DNA of 64,000 bases. Origin: Paracoccus sediminicola. Its GTDB lineage: Bacteria; Pseudomonadota; Alphaproteobacteria; Rhodobacterales; Rhodobacteraceae. The stretch lies in NCBI RefSeq assembly GCF_027912835.1, contig NZ_CP115768.1, positions 1,736,001-1,800,000 on the forward strand. The letters are read 5' to 3'. The number at the start of each line of letters is the position of its first letter. Positions within the stretch are counted from its first letter, which is position 1. The translations under genes and the position numbers were made by a program. Below the pieces are notes generated by a model. It made no database searches and was not told the origin of the DNA. It worked only from the letters and a program-made list of their open reading frames with translations. Of the stretch, positions 9,640 to 19,879 are shown in pieces.

Positions 9640-11697
9640 TCAGGCTCCGCGCCATTCCTTCGCGACCATGGTCAGCACGTCATATTGCGCCACCACCTCG
9701 TCATTCTGATTGGTGACCCGGCAATCCCAGCGAACCTCGGCGTGCTCGGCATTCTCGCGCGGATTGATCTCCTTGCAGGTCAGCCGCACCCGCAGCGTGT
9801 CGCCGAAATAGACCGGGGTCATGAAGCGCAGATTGTCGACGCCGTAATTCGCCAGAACCGGGCCGGGATCGGGGTCCACGAACAGCCCCGCCGCAAAGGA
9901 GGCAATCAGATAGCCATGCGCCACGCGGTCATCGAAGAACGGGTTCGCCCTGGCGGCGTCAGAGTTCATATGGGCGTAGAACGTATCGCCGGTGAATTTG
10001 GCGAAATGTTCCACGTCGTCCTCGGTCACCTTGCGGGCCTCTGTGACGATCTGATCGCCGATCCGCAGCTCCGCCACGGATTTGCGGAACGGATGCCTGT
10101 CGGCGCGGGTATCCGCCCCGTCGGACCAGATACCGGTGACGGCGCTCAGCAGATGCGGCGCGCCCTGCACTGCCGTGCGCTGCATGTAATGCTTGACCGC
10201 ACGCATCCCGCCCAGTTCCTCGCCGCCACCCGCGCGGCCCGGCCCGCCATGAACCAGCGGGGCCAGCGGGCTGCCATGCCCGGTCGAGGATTTCGCCGAG
10301 CGCCGGTTCCCGATCAGGACGCGCCCGTGATAGGGGGCCATGCCCAGCACCATCTCTTCGGCGACATCCTTGCTGTCGGTAAAGACCGAGGCGACCAGAG
10401 ACCCCTTGCCGCGATGGGTCAGCGCCACGGCCTGATCCACGCCCTCATAAGGCATGAGCGTGACCACCGGCCCGAAAGCCTCGACATCATGGGCGGCGCA
10501 ATCCGCGCCGGCATTCTTCGCCAGCAGAACGACCGGGTTGATGAAGGCCCCCTTCTCGGCATCGCCCGAAGCGACCGCGACATCATCCGGGTCACCCAGC
10601 ACGATCTCGGCATCGCGCTTCAGATCCGAGATCCGGGCGCGCACCTCGTCGCGCTGATCGAGGCTGGCGAGCGGCCCCATGCGCGTCCCCTCCACCGCGG
10701 GATCGCCGCTCACGGTCTTTGCCAGCTTGCCCTTCAGCGCCTCGATCACCGCATCGACATGGCTCTGCGGCACGATCGCCCGGCGGATCGCGGTACATTT
10801 CTGCCCCGCCTTGCTGGTCATCTCGCGCAGCACCTCGCGGATGAACAGATCGAATTCCTCGGTCCCCGGCCCTGCATCCGGTCCCAGCACCGACGCGTTC
10901 AGACTGTCCGCCTCCATGGTGAAGCGGACCGAGTTTTCAATGATCGCGGGAGAGGTCTTCAGCATCCGCCCGGTATCCGCCGAGCCGGTAAACGTCACCA
11001 CATCCTGGCAGGTCACATGATCCAGCATGTCGCCCGCCGAGCCGCTGACCAGCTGCAAGGCACCATCCGGCAGAATGCCCATGTCGATGATGCGACGCAC
11101 CATCAGCTCGGTCAGATAGGCGGTCTGGCTGGCGGGTTTGACCAGCGTCGGCATCCCCGCGATCAGCGTCGGCGCTATCTTTTCCAGCATCCCCCAGATC
11201 GGGAAGTTGAAGGCGTTGATATGCACCGCCACGCCTTGCAGCGGCGAGAGGATATGCTGGCCCGAAAAGCTGGAATCCTTCGAGAGCGGCTCGACCGGGC
11301 CGTCATGGATCACGCGGGCATTCGGCAGTTCGCGCCGCGCCTTCGAGGCCAGCGTCAGCAGCGTGCCGATGCCCCCCTCGATATCGACCCAGCCATCGGC
11401 GCGGGTCGCGCCGGTCCAGAAATTCTCGACATAGAAATCTTCCTTCATCTCCATGAGTTTCAGGCCGATCTCTTTCAGCATCAGCGCCCGCTGATGCAGC
11501 GTCATCGCGCGCAGCGCCGGGCCGCCCCGCTCGCGCCCGTATTGCAATGCCGCCGCGTAATCGAGCCCGGTGGCGTCGATCAGCGCCACCGTCTCGCCGG
11601 TCGCGGCATTCAGCAGCGGCTTTCCGTCCTTCGATCCGGCCTGCCACTGGCCGCAGATATAGGATTGCAGCACGCGCGGCGTGGTTTGCATGTTCAT
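9640..11697 (-). CDS. paaZ: Bifunctional oxepin-CoA hydrolase / aldehyde dehydrogenase PaaZ
   Basis: Opens the oxepin-CoA ring and oxidises the resulting 3-oxo-5,6-dehydrosuberyl-CoA semialdehyde (phenylacetate pathway). 685 residues. Residues 1-520 are an aldehyde dehydrogenase, with FNFPIWG, TFTGSADTGR and the catalytic-cysteine region SKAGQKCTAIRRA. Residues about 535-685 are a MaoC-like (R)-hydratase domain (FAKFTGDTFYAHMNSDAA, then DRVAHGYLIASFAAGL). ATG at 11695-11697 follows AAAGGACACGCC, 11 bases after the preceding gene. Last gene of the operon, so ring cleavage is co-expressed with ring epoxidation. Confidence 0.95.
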   Translation of the reverse strand: MNMQTTPRVLQSYICGQWQAGSKDGKPLLNAATGETVALIDATGLDYAAALQYGRERGGPALRAMTLHQRALMLKEIGLKLMEMKEDFYVENFWTGATRADGWVDIEGGIGTLLTLASKARRELPNARVIHDGPVEPLSKDSSFSGQHILSPLQGVAVHINAFNFPIWGMLEKIAPTLIAGMPTLVKPASQTAYLTELMVRRIIDMGILPDGALQLVSGSAGDMLDHVTCQDVVTFTGSADTGRMLKTSPAIIENSVRFTMEADSLNASVLGPDAGPGTEEFDLFIREVLREMTSKAGQKCTAIRRAIVPQSHVDAVIEALKGKLAKTVSGDPAVEGTRMGPLASLDQRDEVRARISDLKRDAEIVLGDPDDVAVASGDAEKGAFINPVVLLAKNAGADCAAHDVEAFGPVVTLMPYEGVDQAVALTHRGKGSLVASVFTDSKDVAEEMVLGMAPYHGRVLIGNRRSAKSSTGHGSPLAPLVHGGPGRAGGGEELGGMRAVKHYMQRTAVQGAPHLLSAVTGIWSDGADTRADRHPFRKSVAELRIGDQIVTEARKVTEDDVEHFAKFTGDTFYAHMNSDAARANPFFDDRVAHGYLIASFAAGLFVDPDPGPVLANYGVDNLRFMTPVYFGDTLRVRLTCKEINPRENAEHAEVRWDCRVTNQNDEVVAQYDVLTMVAKEWRGA

Positions 11698-11708
11698 GGC
11701 GTGTCCTT

Positions 11709-12461
11709 TCAGCCCAGACCCAGCGGCGACAGCGCGTCCTTGACGCGGCCCGCCCAGTCCTCGCGGAGTTTCTCGTTTTCGGTATGGCGCAGTCCCAGCC
11801 GCGCCTGTTTCTCGAAACGCGCCGAGCCAGCCTGCCCGAAACTCGCCTCGACCCTGGGCATCCAATAGGCAACCGATGCCTCGGCCTTGGCACGCCCCTC
11901 ATCGCTCTCGACGATCTGGCGCAACCCTTTCAGCCCGAGATCCACATGCGCGGTCTCGCGCGGGGCGATGTCGCGACAGGCATCGGCAAGCGGCGCATAG
12001 CTGACCCGCTTCATCTCCTCCATCTGCACGACAGTCGCCAGACCCATCAGCACGTTCAGCACCACCGCATCGACATAGCCCTGAATCGGATAGTGGAACA
12101 CCGACAGCCGCATGTCGTCGCCATGCCGCGCGGCGGCCAGATCGGCATCGCGATCCATCCGCGCAGCCCAGTCATGGCGGTTGTCATAGCGCGCGGTATC
12201 TGCGCCGAACTCGCCCATCACGTCGAGCACGCGACCGGCATGGTCCAGCTTTTCCTGGGTGATCTTTGCCGCCGCGATCCGGTTCCGGATGCCGGGCGCG
12301 TCGTTGATCGTGTCGGCAAACCCGGCTGCACCCGCCAGTTCGCTGTCCACGAAACTCGCCATCAGCCGCATCAGCTCTCCGCGATAGCGCGGCGGGACAT
12401 TGCCCGGAGAGGTCAGCTTGCCGCCCTGCGACAGGTAATCCTCGATCTTCATCTCGCTCAT
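11709..12461 (-). CDS. PaaA/PaaC-like ferritin-fold protein with an altered diiron site
   Basis: 250-residue member of the phenylacetic-acid catabolic protein family (ferritin-like four-helix fold), additional to PaaA and PaaC. It aligns to the PaaA of this operon without gaps around both iron motifs: Glu41 matches PaaA Glu58 and His74 matches His91, but the ligand Glu88 of PaaA (QDEAGH) is Lys71 here (TQEKLDH). The second ExxH (Glu169, His172, RETAH) is intact. A normal diiron centre is therefore unlikely. It sits between paaE and paaZ with gaps of 9 and 11 bases, so it is surely co-expressed. It may be a structural or accessory subunit, as PaaC is, or an enzyme with an altered centre. Function unknown. 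Confidence 0.85.
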   Translation of the reverse strand: MSEMKIEDYLSQGGKLTSPGNVPPRYRGELMRLMASFVDSELAGAAGFADTINDAPGIRNRIAAAKITQEKLDHAGRVLDVMGEFGADTARYDNRHDWAARMDRDADLAAARHGDDMRLSVFHYPIQGYVDAVVLNVLMGLATVVQMEEMKRVSYAPLADACRDIAPRETAHVDLGLKGLRQIVESDEGRAKAEASVAYWMPRVEASFGQAGSARFEKQARLGLRHTENEKLREDWAGRVKDALSPLGLG

Positions 12462-12470
12462 CGCCGCCCC

Positions 12471-13547
12471 CTATTCGTCATAGCTGACGACGATACGGTC
12501 GGTCAGCGGATAGCATTGGCAGGTCAGCACATAGCCCTGCGCGACCTCGTAATCCTCGAGCGCATGGTTGATCGCCATCTCGGCCTCGCCTTCAAGGATC
12601 TTGGCGCGGCAGGTCGAACAGACCCCGGCCTTGCAGGCATAGGGCGCGTCGAGATCATTGGCCAAGGCCGCATCCAGCAGGTTCTCGCCCTGTTTCGGCA
12701 TCTTGAAGCTGCGGGTCGCGCCATCCAGCGTCACCACGGCCTCGGTCGCGTCGCCCGCCTGCGCGGCATCCTTGCTGACGGCCTTCTTCTTCGCCCGCCC
12801 CGGCTGCGACGAGGCGAACAGCTCGAACTTGATCTGCCCGTCATCCAGCCCGGCCTTCCGCAGGCTATCTGCGACGGTCAGCATCAGCCCTTCCGGGCCA
12901 CAGATAAATGCCGTGTCGATGCTTGCCGGGTCGATCCAGTTGTCGAACAGCGCCTGCATCTTCTCGGCGTCGATCCGGCCGGTGAACAGGTCGATCTCCT
13001 GTCCCTCGGATTTCAGGATATGAATGACCGAGAAGCGCCCCAGATAGAGGTTTTTCAGATCCTCCAGCTCCTCGCGGAACATGATCGAGTTGACCGAGCG
13101 GTTCGCATAGATCAGCGTGAACCGGCTTTTCGGCTCGCGGGCCAGCGTGGTCTTGATGATCGACAGCACCGGGGTGATCCCGGACCCCGCAGCAATCCCG
13201 ACATAGTGCTTCGAGGCCGCGCCATCGAGATCGGTGTGAAACCGTCCCATCGGCGCCATCGCCTCGACCTGCATCCCGGCGCTGAGCTCCTCATTCGCCC
13301 AGGTCGAGAACGCGCCGCCATCGACCCGCTTGATCCCCACGCGCAGCGCGCCGTCGTCGCGCCCGGCACAGATCGAATAGGACCGGCGCAGCTCCTCTCC
13401 GTCGAAATCGCGGCGGAAGGTCAGATACTGCCCCTGAGTGAAGTCGAACGCCTCGGCGTCCTCCGGCCTCGGTTGCAGCGTCACCACCACCGCATCGCGC
13501 GTGTCGCGGCGCACATCGGTGACCTGGAGCGGAAGGAATCGAGCCAT
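12471..13547 (-). CDS. paaE: Phenylacetyl-CoA epoxidase reductase subunit PaaE
   Basis: Passes electrons from NADPH to the PaaA diiron centre. 358 residues. FAD-binding domain with RRSYSIC (about 54-60), NAD(P)-binding domain (GIAAGSGITPVLSI, FICGPEGLML) and a C-terminal plant-type [2Fe-2S] ferredoxin domain with CKAGVCSTC plus a further Cys in YVLTCQCYP. ATG at 13545-13547 follows AGAGGAACCGCC; the longer frame starts inside paaD. The linker near residue 255 is Lys/Ala-rich. Fifth of the paaABCDE subunits. Confidence 0.96.
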   Translation of the reverse strand: MARFLPLQVTDVRRDTRDAVVVTLQPRPEDAEAFDFTQGQYLTFRRDFDGEELRRSYSICAGRDDGALRVGIKRVDGGAFSTWANEELSAGMQVEAMAPMGRFHTDLDGAASKHYVGIAAGSGITPVLSIIKTTLAREPKSRFTLIYANRSVNSIMFREELEDLKNLYLGRFSVIHILKSEGQEIDLFTGRIDAEKMQALFDNWIDPASIDTAFICGPEGLMLTVADSLRKAGLDDGQIKFELFASSQPGRAKKKAVSKDAAQAGDATEAVVTLDGATRSFKMPKQGENLLDAALANDLDAPYACKAGVCSTCRAKILEGEAEMAINHALEDYEVAQGYVLTCQCYPLTDRIVVSYDE

Positions 13548-13557
13548 GGCGGTTCCT

Positions 13558-14064
13558 CTAATGGCACTTGAAATAATCGAAAGGTTCGAGACAGGCATTG
13601 CAGACCCAGCTCGCCTTGCAGGGAGTCGAGCCGAACTGGCTGACCCGCCGCGTATCGGTGGATGTGCAGCGTGGGCATGGCACGGTCAGATTGCCGCCAA
13701 GCGCGCCGATCCGGGCCATGACATGACCGTCGGGCGCGGTGCCCTCGATCGGCGGGGCGATGCCATAGTCACGCAGCTTCTCGCGCCCCTCCTCGCTGAT
13801 CCAGTCCGTGGTCCAGGGCGGCGAGAGCCGCCGCTCCAGCCGGATATCGTCGATACCCTTGCTGCGCAGATGGTTCTCGATATCCAGATTGATCACCGCC
13901 GTCGCCGGGCAGCCCGAATAGGTCGGCGTCACCGTGACCACAAGGGTCTCGTCCCGCCAGTCCACATCGCGGATGATCCCCAGATCGGTCAGCGAGATCA
14001 CCGGAATCTCGGGATCCGGGACCTCGGCCAGCCAGTCCCATATGGTCGAGACGGCGGGCCGCAT
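13558..14064 (-). CDS. paaD: PaaD, maturation factor of the phenylacetyl-CoA epoxidase
   Basis: MIP18/DUF59-family protein of 168 residues thought to help assemble the metal centre of the epoxidase. The N-terminal domain has the family sequence DPEIPVISLTDLGI and TPTYSGCPAT with the conserved Cys. The C-terminus is a zinc ribbon, CPRC near residue 131 and CNAC near 157. Starts one base after the paaC stop, so the two are probably translationally coupled, and ends 10 bases before paaE. Confidence 0.94.
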   Translation of the reverse strand: MRPAVSTIWDWLAEVPDPEIPVISLTDLGIIRDVDWRDETLVVTVTPTYSGCPATAVINLDIENHLRSKGIDDIRLERRLSPPWTTDWISEEGREKLRDYGIAPPIEGTAPDGHVMARIGALGGNLTVPCPRCTSTDTRRVSQFGSTPCKASWVCNACLEPFDYFKCH

Positions 14065-14065
14065 C

Positions 14066-14911
14066 CTACCACTCCGCGCCGGGATAGGCGCGTTGCAGGA
14101 ATTGCATCTCGGCCAGGATATAGCCCAGATGCTCGGTATGGGTGCCCTGCTTGCCGCCCTTATGCGCGAAATCCGTATCCGGGATCTCCAGCGTGGCCTC
14201 TTCCATCACGGCGTGGACGGTCTCGTCCCATGTGCCGCGCAGATCGGCGGGATCGGGGGCGATCCCGGCCTCGGCCATCTTGCGGTCGGTATCGTCGCTT
14301 TCGAACAATTCCAGCGCATAGCTCCACTGGTCGTCCAACGAAGCCTGCATCCGCCGGCGGCTTTCATCGGTGCCGTCGCCAAGCGCGATGACCTGCCCGG
14401 CCGAGCGTTCCAGATGATAGCTCACCTCTTTGAGCGATTTCGCCGCGATCTCGGCCACGCGGGCATCGCTCGACCCGGTCAGCGCAGTTAGCTGGTGGAA
14501 ATGAAAGGCGTCGAACAGGAATTGCCGCATCAGCGTGTTGCCGAAATCGCCGTTAGGCCGCTCGACCAGCTTCACATTGCGGAAATCCCAGACATCGCGG
14601 AGATATGCGAGATCATCGGCAGAGCGTCCCTGCCCCTCGACCTCGGCAGCGAGTTCCAGCCACATCGCCGTCTGCCCGATCAGATCGAGCGCAATATTCG
14701 AGACGGCGATATCCTCTTCGAGCTGCGGACCATGCCCGCACCATTCGGAATTGCGATGTCCGAGGATCAGCGCGTTGTCGCCCATGCGCAGCAGGAACTC
14801 GAAAAACGCGTCCTGATCGGCGTCGGGGGCCGGCGCGTGGCCGCCCTTGCCACCATCCTGCCTGTCCAGTTCCTCGGCATTCGGGGTCATGATATCGGGA
14901 AGCGACGGCAT
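14066..14911 (-). CDS. paaC: Phenylacetyl-CoA epoxidase structural subunit PaaC
   Basis: 281 residues, ferritin-like, the partner of PaaA that binds no iron. The ligand-equivalent motif is degenerate (NIALDLIGQTAMW), as expected for PaaC. Family sequence GHRNSEWCGHGPQLEED lies near residue 50. The N-terminus carries a charged extension of about 30 residues. ATG at 14909-14911 shares one base with the paaB TGA; a GTG one codon upstream is an alternative. Confidence 0.94.
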   Translation of the reverse strand: MPSLPDIMTPNAEELDRQDGGKGGHAPAPDADQDAFFEFLLRMGDNALILGHRNSEWCGHGPQLEEDIAVSNIALDLIGQTAMWLELAAEVEGQGRSADDLAYLRDVWDFRNVKLVERPNGDFGNTLMRQFLFDAFHFHQLTALTGSSDARVAEIAAKSLKEVSYHLERSAGQVIALGDGTDESRRRMQASLDDQWSYALELFESDDTDRKMAEAGIAPDPADLRGTWDETVHAVMEEATLEIPDTDFAHKGGKQGTHTEHLGYILAEMQFLQRAYPGAEW

Positions 14912-15195
14912 CACATATGCCCTATCTCGTCGGGAATATCGTAGAAGGTCGGATGACGGTAAACCTTGTCATTCGACGGCTCGAACAGCGGTCCCTTGTC
15001 GGACGGGCTGGAGGCCGCAATATCGACCGATTTCACCACCCAGATCGAGACGCCCTCATTGCGGCGCGTATAGACATCGCGCGCATGTTTGATCGCGACC
15101 TCGGCATCGGGCGCATGAAGGCTGCCGACATGGCGATGGTTAAGACCATGCTGGCCACGGATAAAGACTTCCCATAAGGGCCATTCGCTGGACAT
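14911..15195 (-). CDS. paaB: Phenylacetyl-CoA epoxidase small subunit PaaB
   Basis: 94-residue subunit that bridges PaaAC dimers. Family sequence WPLWEVFIRGQHGLNHRHVG at the start and HARDVYTRRNEG in the middle; length typical. ATG at 15193-15195 follows AAGGGAGGAAGAA. The frame extends upstream into the intergenic region without support. About 40 bases separate it from the VOC gene, the longest gap in the operon. Confidence 0.95.
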   Translation of the reverse strand: MSSEWPLWEVFIRGQHGLNHRHVGSLHAPDAEVAIKHARDVYTRRNEGVSIWVVKSVDIAASSPSDKGPLFEPSNDKVYRHPTFYDIPDEIGHM

Positions 15196-15235
15196 TTCTT
15201 CCTCCCTTCCTGCGGCAAGCGCCGCCGGGTAACTA

Positions 15236-15583
15236 TCAGTAGGCGTAGAGTTCGACCCGGTAACCGTCCGGGTCCAGCACCTGCACACGCGCCGGACCAT
15301 CGGCGCTGTATTCCGTTTCGGTCACGCCATCGGCGCGAAAGCGGTCGCGCATGGCGTCGATTTCGGCAGCAGAGCCGACAAGGCTGCCGAAATGATTGGT
15401 GCGCGGCAATTCGGGCGGCACCTCACCCACGCTCAGCGCCAGCAGACCGCCGCTGTCATCGGCCAGGATCAGCAAGTGCTCATCATCATGCACGCGCCGG
15501 ATCAGGCCGAAATATTCCCCGTAAAACCGGGCCGAGGCTTCGCGATCCGACACCGTCAGCGCGACATGGTTCAGCCGGGGCAT
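15236..15583 (-). CDS. VOC-superfamily (glyoxalase/dioxygenase-fold) protein in the paa operon
   Basis: 115 residues with one pair of beta-alpha-beta-beta-beta modules. Possible metal ligands are His in MPRLNHVALTV, His in RTNHFGSLV and Glu in GYRVELYAY, in the right strands for the superfamily. Lies between paaA (4-base gap) and paaB, so it is part of the operon, yet it is not a recognised epoxidase subunit. It could be a metalloenzyme acting on a pathway side product or a small-molecule-binding protein; the sequence does not decide. ATG at 15581-15583 has GGAGTAAGGGA before it. Confidence 0.85.
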   Translation of the reverse strand: MPRLNHVALTVSDREASARFYGEYFGLIRRVHDDEHLLILADDSGGLLALSVGEVPPELPRTNHFGSLVGSAAEIDAMRDRFRADGVTETEYSADGPARVQVLDPDGYRVELYAY

Positions 15584-15587
15584 TCCC

Positions 15588-16574
15588 TTACTCCGCCGCG
15601 ACCGGGCGCCGGGTGGCCTTCTTCTTCGCATGGGCGTTCATCGCCTCGCGATACCAGGCGCCGTCCTCCCAGGCCTTCACGCGCGCGCCGAGCCGTTCCT
15701 TGTTGCACGGACCGTTGCCCTTCAGCACCTGGAAGAACTCGTCCCAATCCGGCTCGGTGAAGTCATAGCCGCCCTTCTCCTCGTTCCATTTCAGGTCCGG
15801 GTCCGGCACCGTCAGCCCCAGATACTCGGCCTGCGGCACGGTCTGGTCGACGAATTTCTGGCGCAGCTCGTCATTGGTGTTCATCTTGATCTTCCACGCC
15901 ATGCTCTGCGCGGAATGGACGCTGTCCTTGTCGGACGGCCCGAACATCATCAGCGAGGGATACCACAGCCGGTTCAGCGCATCCTGCGCCATCTTCTTCT
16001 GCGCAGGCGTGCCATTGGCCATCTTCATCATGATCGCGTAGCCCTGACGCTGGTGGAAGCTTTCTTCCTTGCAGATGCGGATCATCGCGCGGCTATAGGG
16101 GCCATAGCTGGTCCGCTGCAACGGCACCTGGTTCATGATCGCCGCACCATCGACCAGCCAGCCGACCGCGCCCATATCGGCCCATGTCAGCGTCGGATAG
16201 TTAAAGATGCTGCTGTATTTCATGTCGCCTGAATGCAGCCGCTCCAGCAGTTCATCGCGGCTCACGCCCAGCGTCTCGGCGGCGCAATACAGATACAGCC
16301 CGTGCCCGGCCTCGTCCTGCACCTTGGCCAGCAGGATCTGCTTGCGTTCCAGCGTGGGGGCGCGGGTGATCCAGTTGCCCTCGGGCAGCTGGCCGACGAT
16401 TTCGGAATGGGCGTGCTGACCGATCTGGCGGATCAGCGTCTTGCGATAGCCGTCCGGCATCCACTCTTTCGGTTCGATCTTCTCGTTGCGGTCGATGCGC
16501 TCCTGAAAGGCGATTTCTTCGGGCGACATCTCCTCGCGCGATTTGCCTTCGGATTTGACGAGCTGTGCATACAT
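15588..16574 (-). CDS. paaA: Phenylacetyl-CoA epoxidase catalytic subunit PaaA
   Basis: Diiron monooxygenase that converts phenylacetyl-CoA to the 1,2-epoxide. 328 residues. Ferritin-fold iron ligands are visible: Glu58 (HSEIVG), Glu88 and His91 (QDEAGH), and Glu171 and His174 (EESFH). Substrate-site sequence [18 protein letters not shown] precedes the second motif. Basic C-terminal tail. Second gene of the operon, 12 bases after the thiolase. Confidence 0.96.
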   Translation of the reverse strand: MYAQLVKSEGKSREEMSPEEIAFQERIDRNEKIEPKEWMPDGYRKTLIRQIGQHAHSEIVGQLPEGNWITRAPTLERKQILLAKVQDEAGHGLYLYCAAETLGVSRDELLERLHSGDMKYSSIFNYPTLTWADMGAVGWLVDGAAIMNQVPLQRTSYGPYSRAMIRICKEESFHQRQGYAIMMKMANGTPAQKKMAQDALNRLWYPSLMMFGPSDKDSVHSAQSMAWKIKMNTNDELRQKFVDQTVPQAEYLGLTVPDPDLKWNEEKGGYDFTEPDWDEFFQVLKGNGPCNKERLGARVKAWEDGAWYREAMNAHAKKKATRRPVAAE

Positions 16575-16586
16575 GGCAGTTCCTCC

Positions 16587-17792
16587 TCAGACGCGTTCGA
16601 TAATGATGGCGATGCCCTGCCCGACGCCGACGCACATGGCGCAAAGCGCATAGCGCCCGCCGGTGCGGTGAAGCTGATACATCGCGGTGGTCACCAGCCG
16701 CGCCCCGGACATGCCCAGAGGATGGCCGATCGCGATGGCACCTCCATTCGGGTTAACATGGGGAGCGTCATCGGGAAGTCCAAGGTCGCGCAGCGTGGCA
16801 AGGGACTGGCTGGCGAAAGCCTCGTTCAGCTCGATCGCATCCATGTCGCCGATGCTCAGCCCGGCGCGGTCCAGCACTTTCTTCGCCGCAGGCGCGGGGC
16901 CGATCCCCATGATGCGCGGCTCGACCCCGACCGCTGCCATGGCAACGACGCGGGCCTTGGGGGTCAGACCGTTGGCCTCGGCGGCCTCCTTGCTGGCGAT
17001 CAGCAGCGCGCAGGCACCGTCATTCACGCCCGAAGCGTTGCCCGCCGTGACGCTTTTCTCGGGGCCGTTGACGCCTTTCAGCTTGGCGAGCTTTCCGGCA
17101 TCGGTTCCGGGGCGCGGATGTTCATCCGTATCGACCACCACCGGGTCGCCCTTGCGCTGCGGGACCGAAACCGGCGTGATCTCATCGGCGAAACGGCCCG
17201 CCTCATGCGCTTCGGCCCAACGCGCCTGGCTGCGCGCGGCAAAGGCGTCCTGATCCTCGCGGCTGACGTTGAAATCCTCGGCCACGTTATCGGCGGTCTG
17301 CGGCATGGAATCGATGCCGTATTCCTCTTTCAGCTTCTTGTTGACGAAGCGCCAGCCAATGGTGGTGTCATAGACCGCATTGGCACGGGCAAAGGCGGTT
17401 TCCGCCTTGGGCATGACGAAGGGCGCACGCGACATGCTTTCGACCCCGCCGGCAATCACCATGTCGCAATCCCCGGCCTTGATCGCGCGGGCGGCCATGC
17501 CGACCGCATCCATGCCCGAACCGCAAAGCCGGTTCACCGTCGTCCCGGGCAGATCCACCGGCAACCCTGCCAGCAGCGCCGCCATGCGAGCGACATTGCG
17601 GTTATCCTCTCCGGCCTGGTTGGCACAGCCATAGATCAGGTCGTCGACCGAGGCCCAGTCCACATCCGGGTTCCGTTCCATCAATGCGGCCAGCGGGATC
17701 GCTGCCAGATCATCGGCCCTGACCGAGCTGAGCGCGCCGCCATAGCGGCCAATCGGTGTGCGGATCGCGTCGCAGATAAATGCTTCAGCCAT
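16587..17792 (-). CDS. paaJ: 3-oxoadipyl-CoA / 3-oxo-5,6-dehydrosuberyl-CoA thiolase
   Basis: Thiolase of 401 residues. Active-site Cys in NRLCGSGMDAVG (about residue 90), His in GGAIAIGHPLGMSGAR and the second Cys in ALCAMCVGVGQG. The N-terminal FICDAIRTPIGRYGGALSSVRADDLAAIPL pattern (seen in pieces) is that of the PcaF/PaaJ subgroup. First gene of the paa operon, placed right after the promoter and palindrome, so the phenylacetate role is favoured, though the same enzyme also ends the beta-ketoadipate pathway. Confidence 0.92.
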   Translation of the reverse strand: MAEAFICDAIRTPIGRYGGALSSVRADDLAAIPLAALMERNPDVDWASVDDLIYGCANQAGEDNRNVARMAALLAGLPVDLPGTTVNRLCGSGMDAVGMAARAIKAGDCDMVIAGGVESMSRAPFVMPKAETAFARANAVYDTTIGWRFVNKKLKEEYGIDSMPQTADNVAEDFNVSREDQDAFAARSQARWAEAHEAGRFADEITPVSVPQRKGDPVVVDTDEHPRPGTDAGKLAKLKGVNGPEKSVTAGNASGVNDGACALLIASKEAAEANGLTPKARVVAMAAVGVEPRIMGIGPAPAAKKVLDRAGLSIGDMDAIELNEAFASQSLATLRDLGLPDDAPHVNPNGGAIAIGHPLGMSGARLVTTAMYQLHRTGGRYALCAMCVGVGQGIAIIIERV

Positions 17793-17837
17793 GTCTTCCC
17801 CCTCTGATCACGGTGGCGCGGGATGAAATAATCTTTG

Positions 17838-17881
17838 ACCGACCGTTCGGTTATTTATACGGCGATTCCCGTGCCGGGCAA
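17838..17881 (-). promoter_or_regulatory. paa operon promoter with overlapping TetR-type operator
   Basis: On the minus strand TTGCCC (17876-17881) and TATAAA (17854-17859) are 16 bases apart, a good -35/-10 pair. Immediately downstream, overlapping the expected start of transcription, is ACCGACCGTTCGGT (plus-strand reading, 17838-17851), with inverted half-sites ACCGA/TCGGT. Acyl-CoA-responsive TetR repressors such as PaaR use sites of this kind. No TetR gene is in the window. Confidence 0.6.
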
Positions 17882-18023
17882 GAAAAATCTTCGCCCGACA
17901 GGGCGCGGGCGGCAAGGAAAAGCTGCTATCTCTTGCCGTCGCAGCGCGGAGCGCCTCCCCGTATCCCACTGCAACCTTCCACCAGAGATGAGCGCACGCA
18001 TCGCTGCTGTCCCGGTTGCGCAG

Positions 18024-18050
18024 CAAAAAGCCCTGCCTTGGCAGGGCCTT
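18024..18050 (-). terminator. guaB terminator
   Basis: Minus-strand hairpin: GCCCTGCC (18030-18037) with GGCAGGGC (18040-18047), followed on the minus strand by five T (18025-18029). It insulates the paa promoter from guaB. Confidence 0.88.
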
Positions 18051-18083
18051 GCAAGACGCACAGAAAAGGCGCTTTCCGCGGGA

Positions 18084-19879
<1,796 letters not shown>

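Noticed and set aside
9685..11868. 727-codon open frame on the plus strand
   Set aside because: Antisense to paaZ along its length; no recognisable domain, His/Arg/Gln-rich composition.
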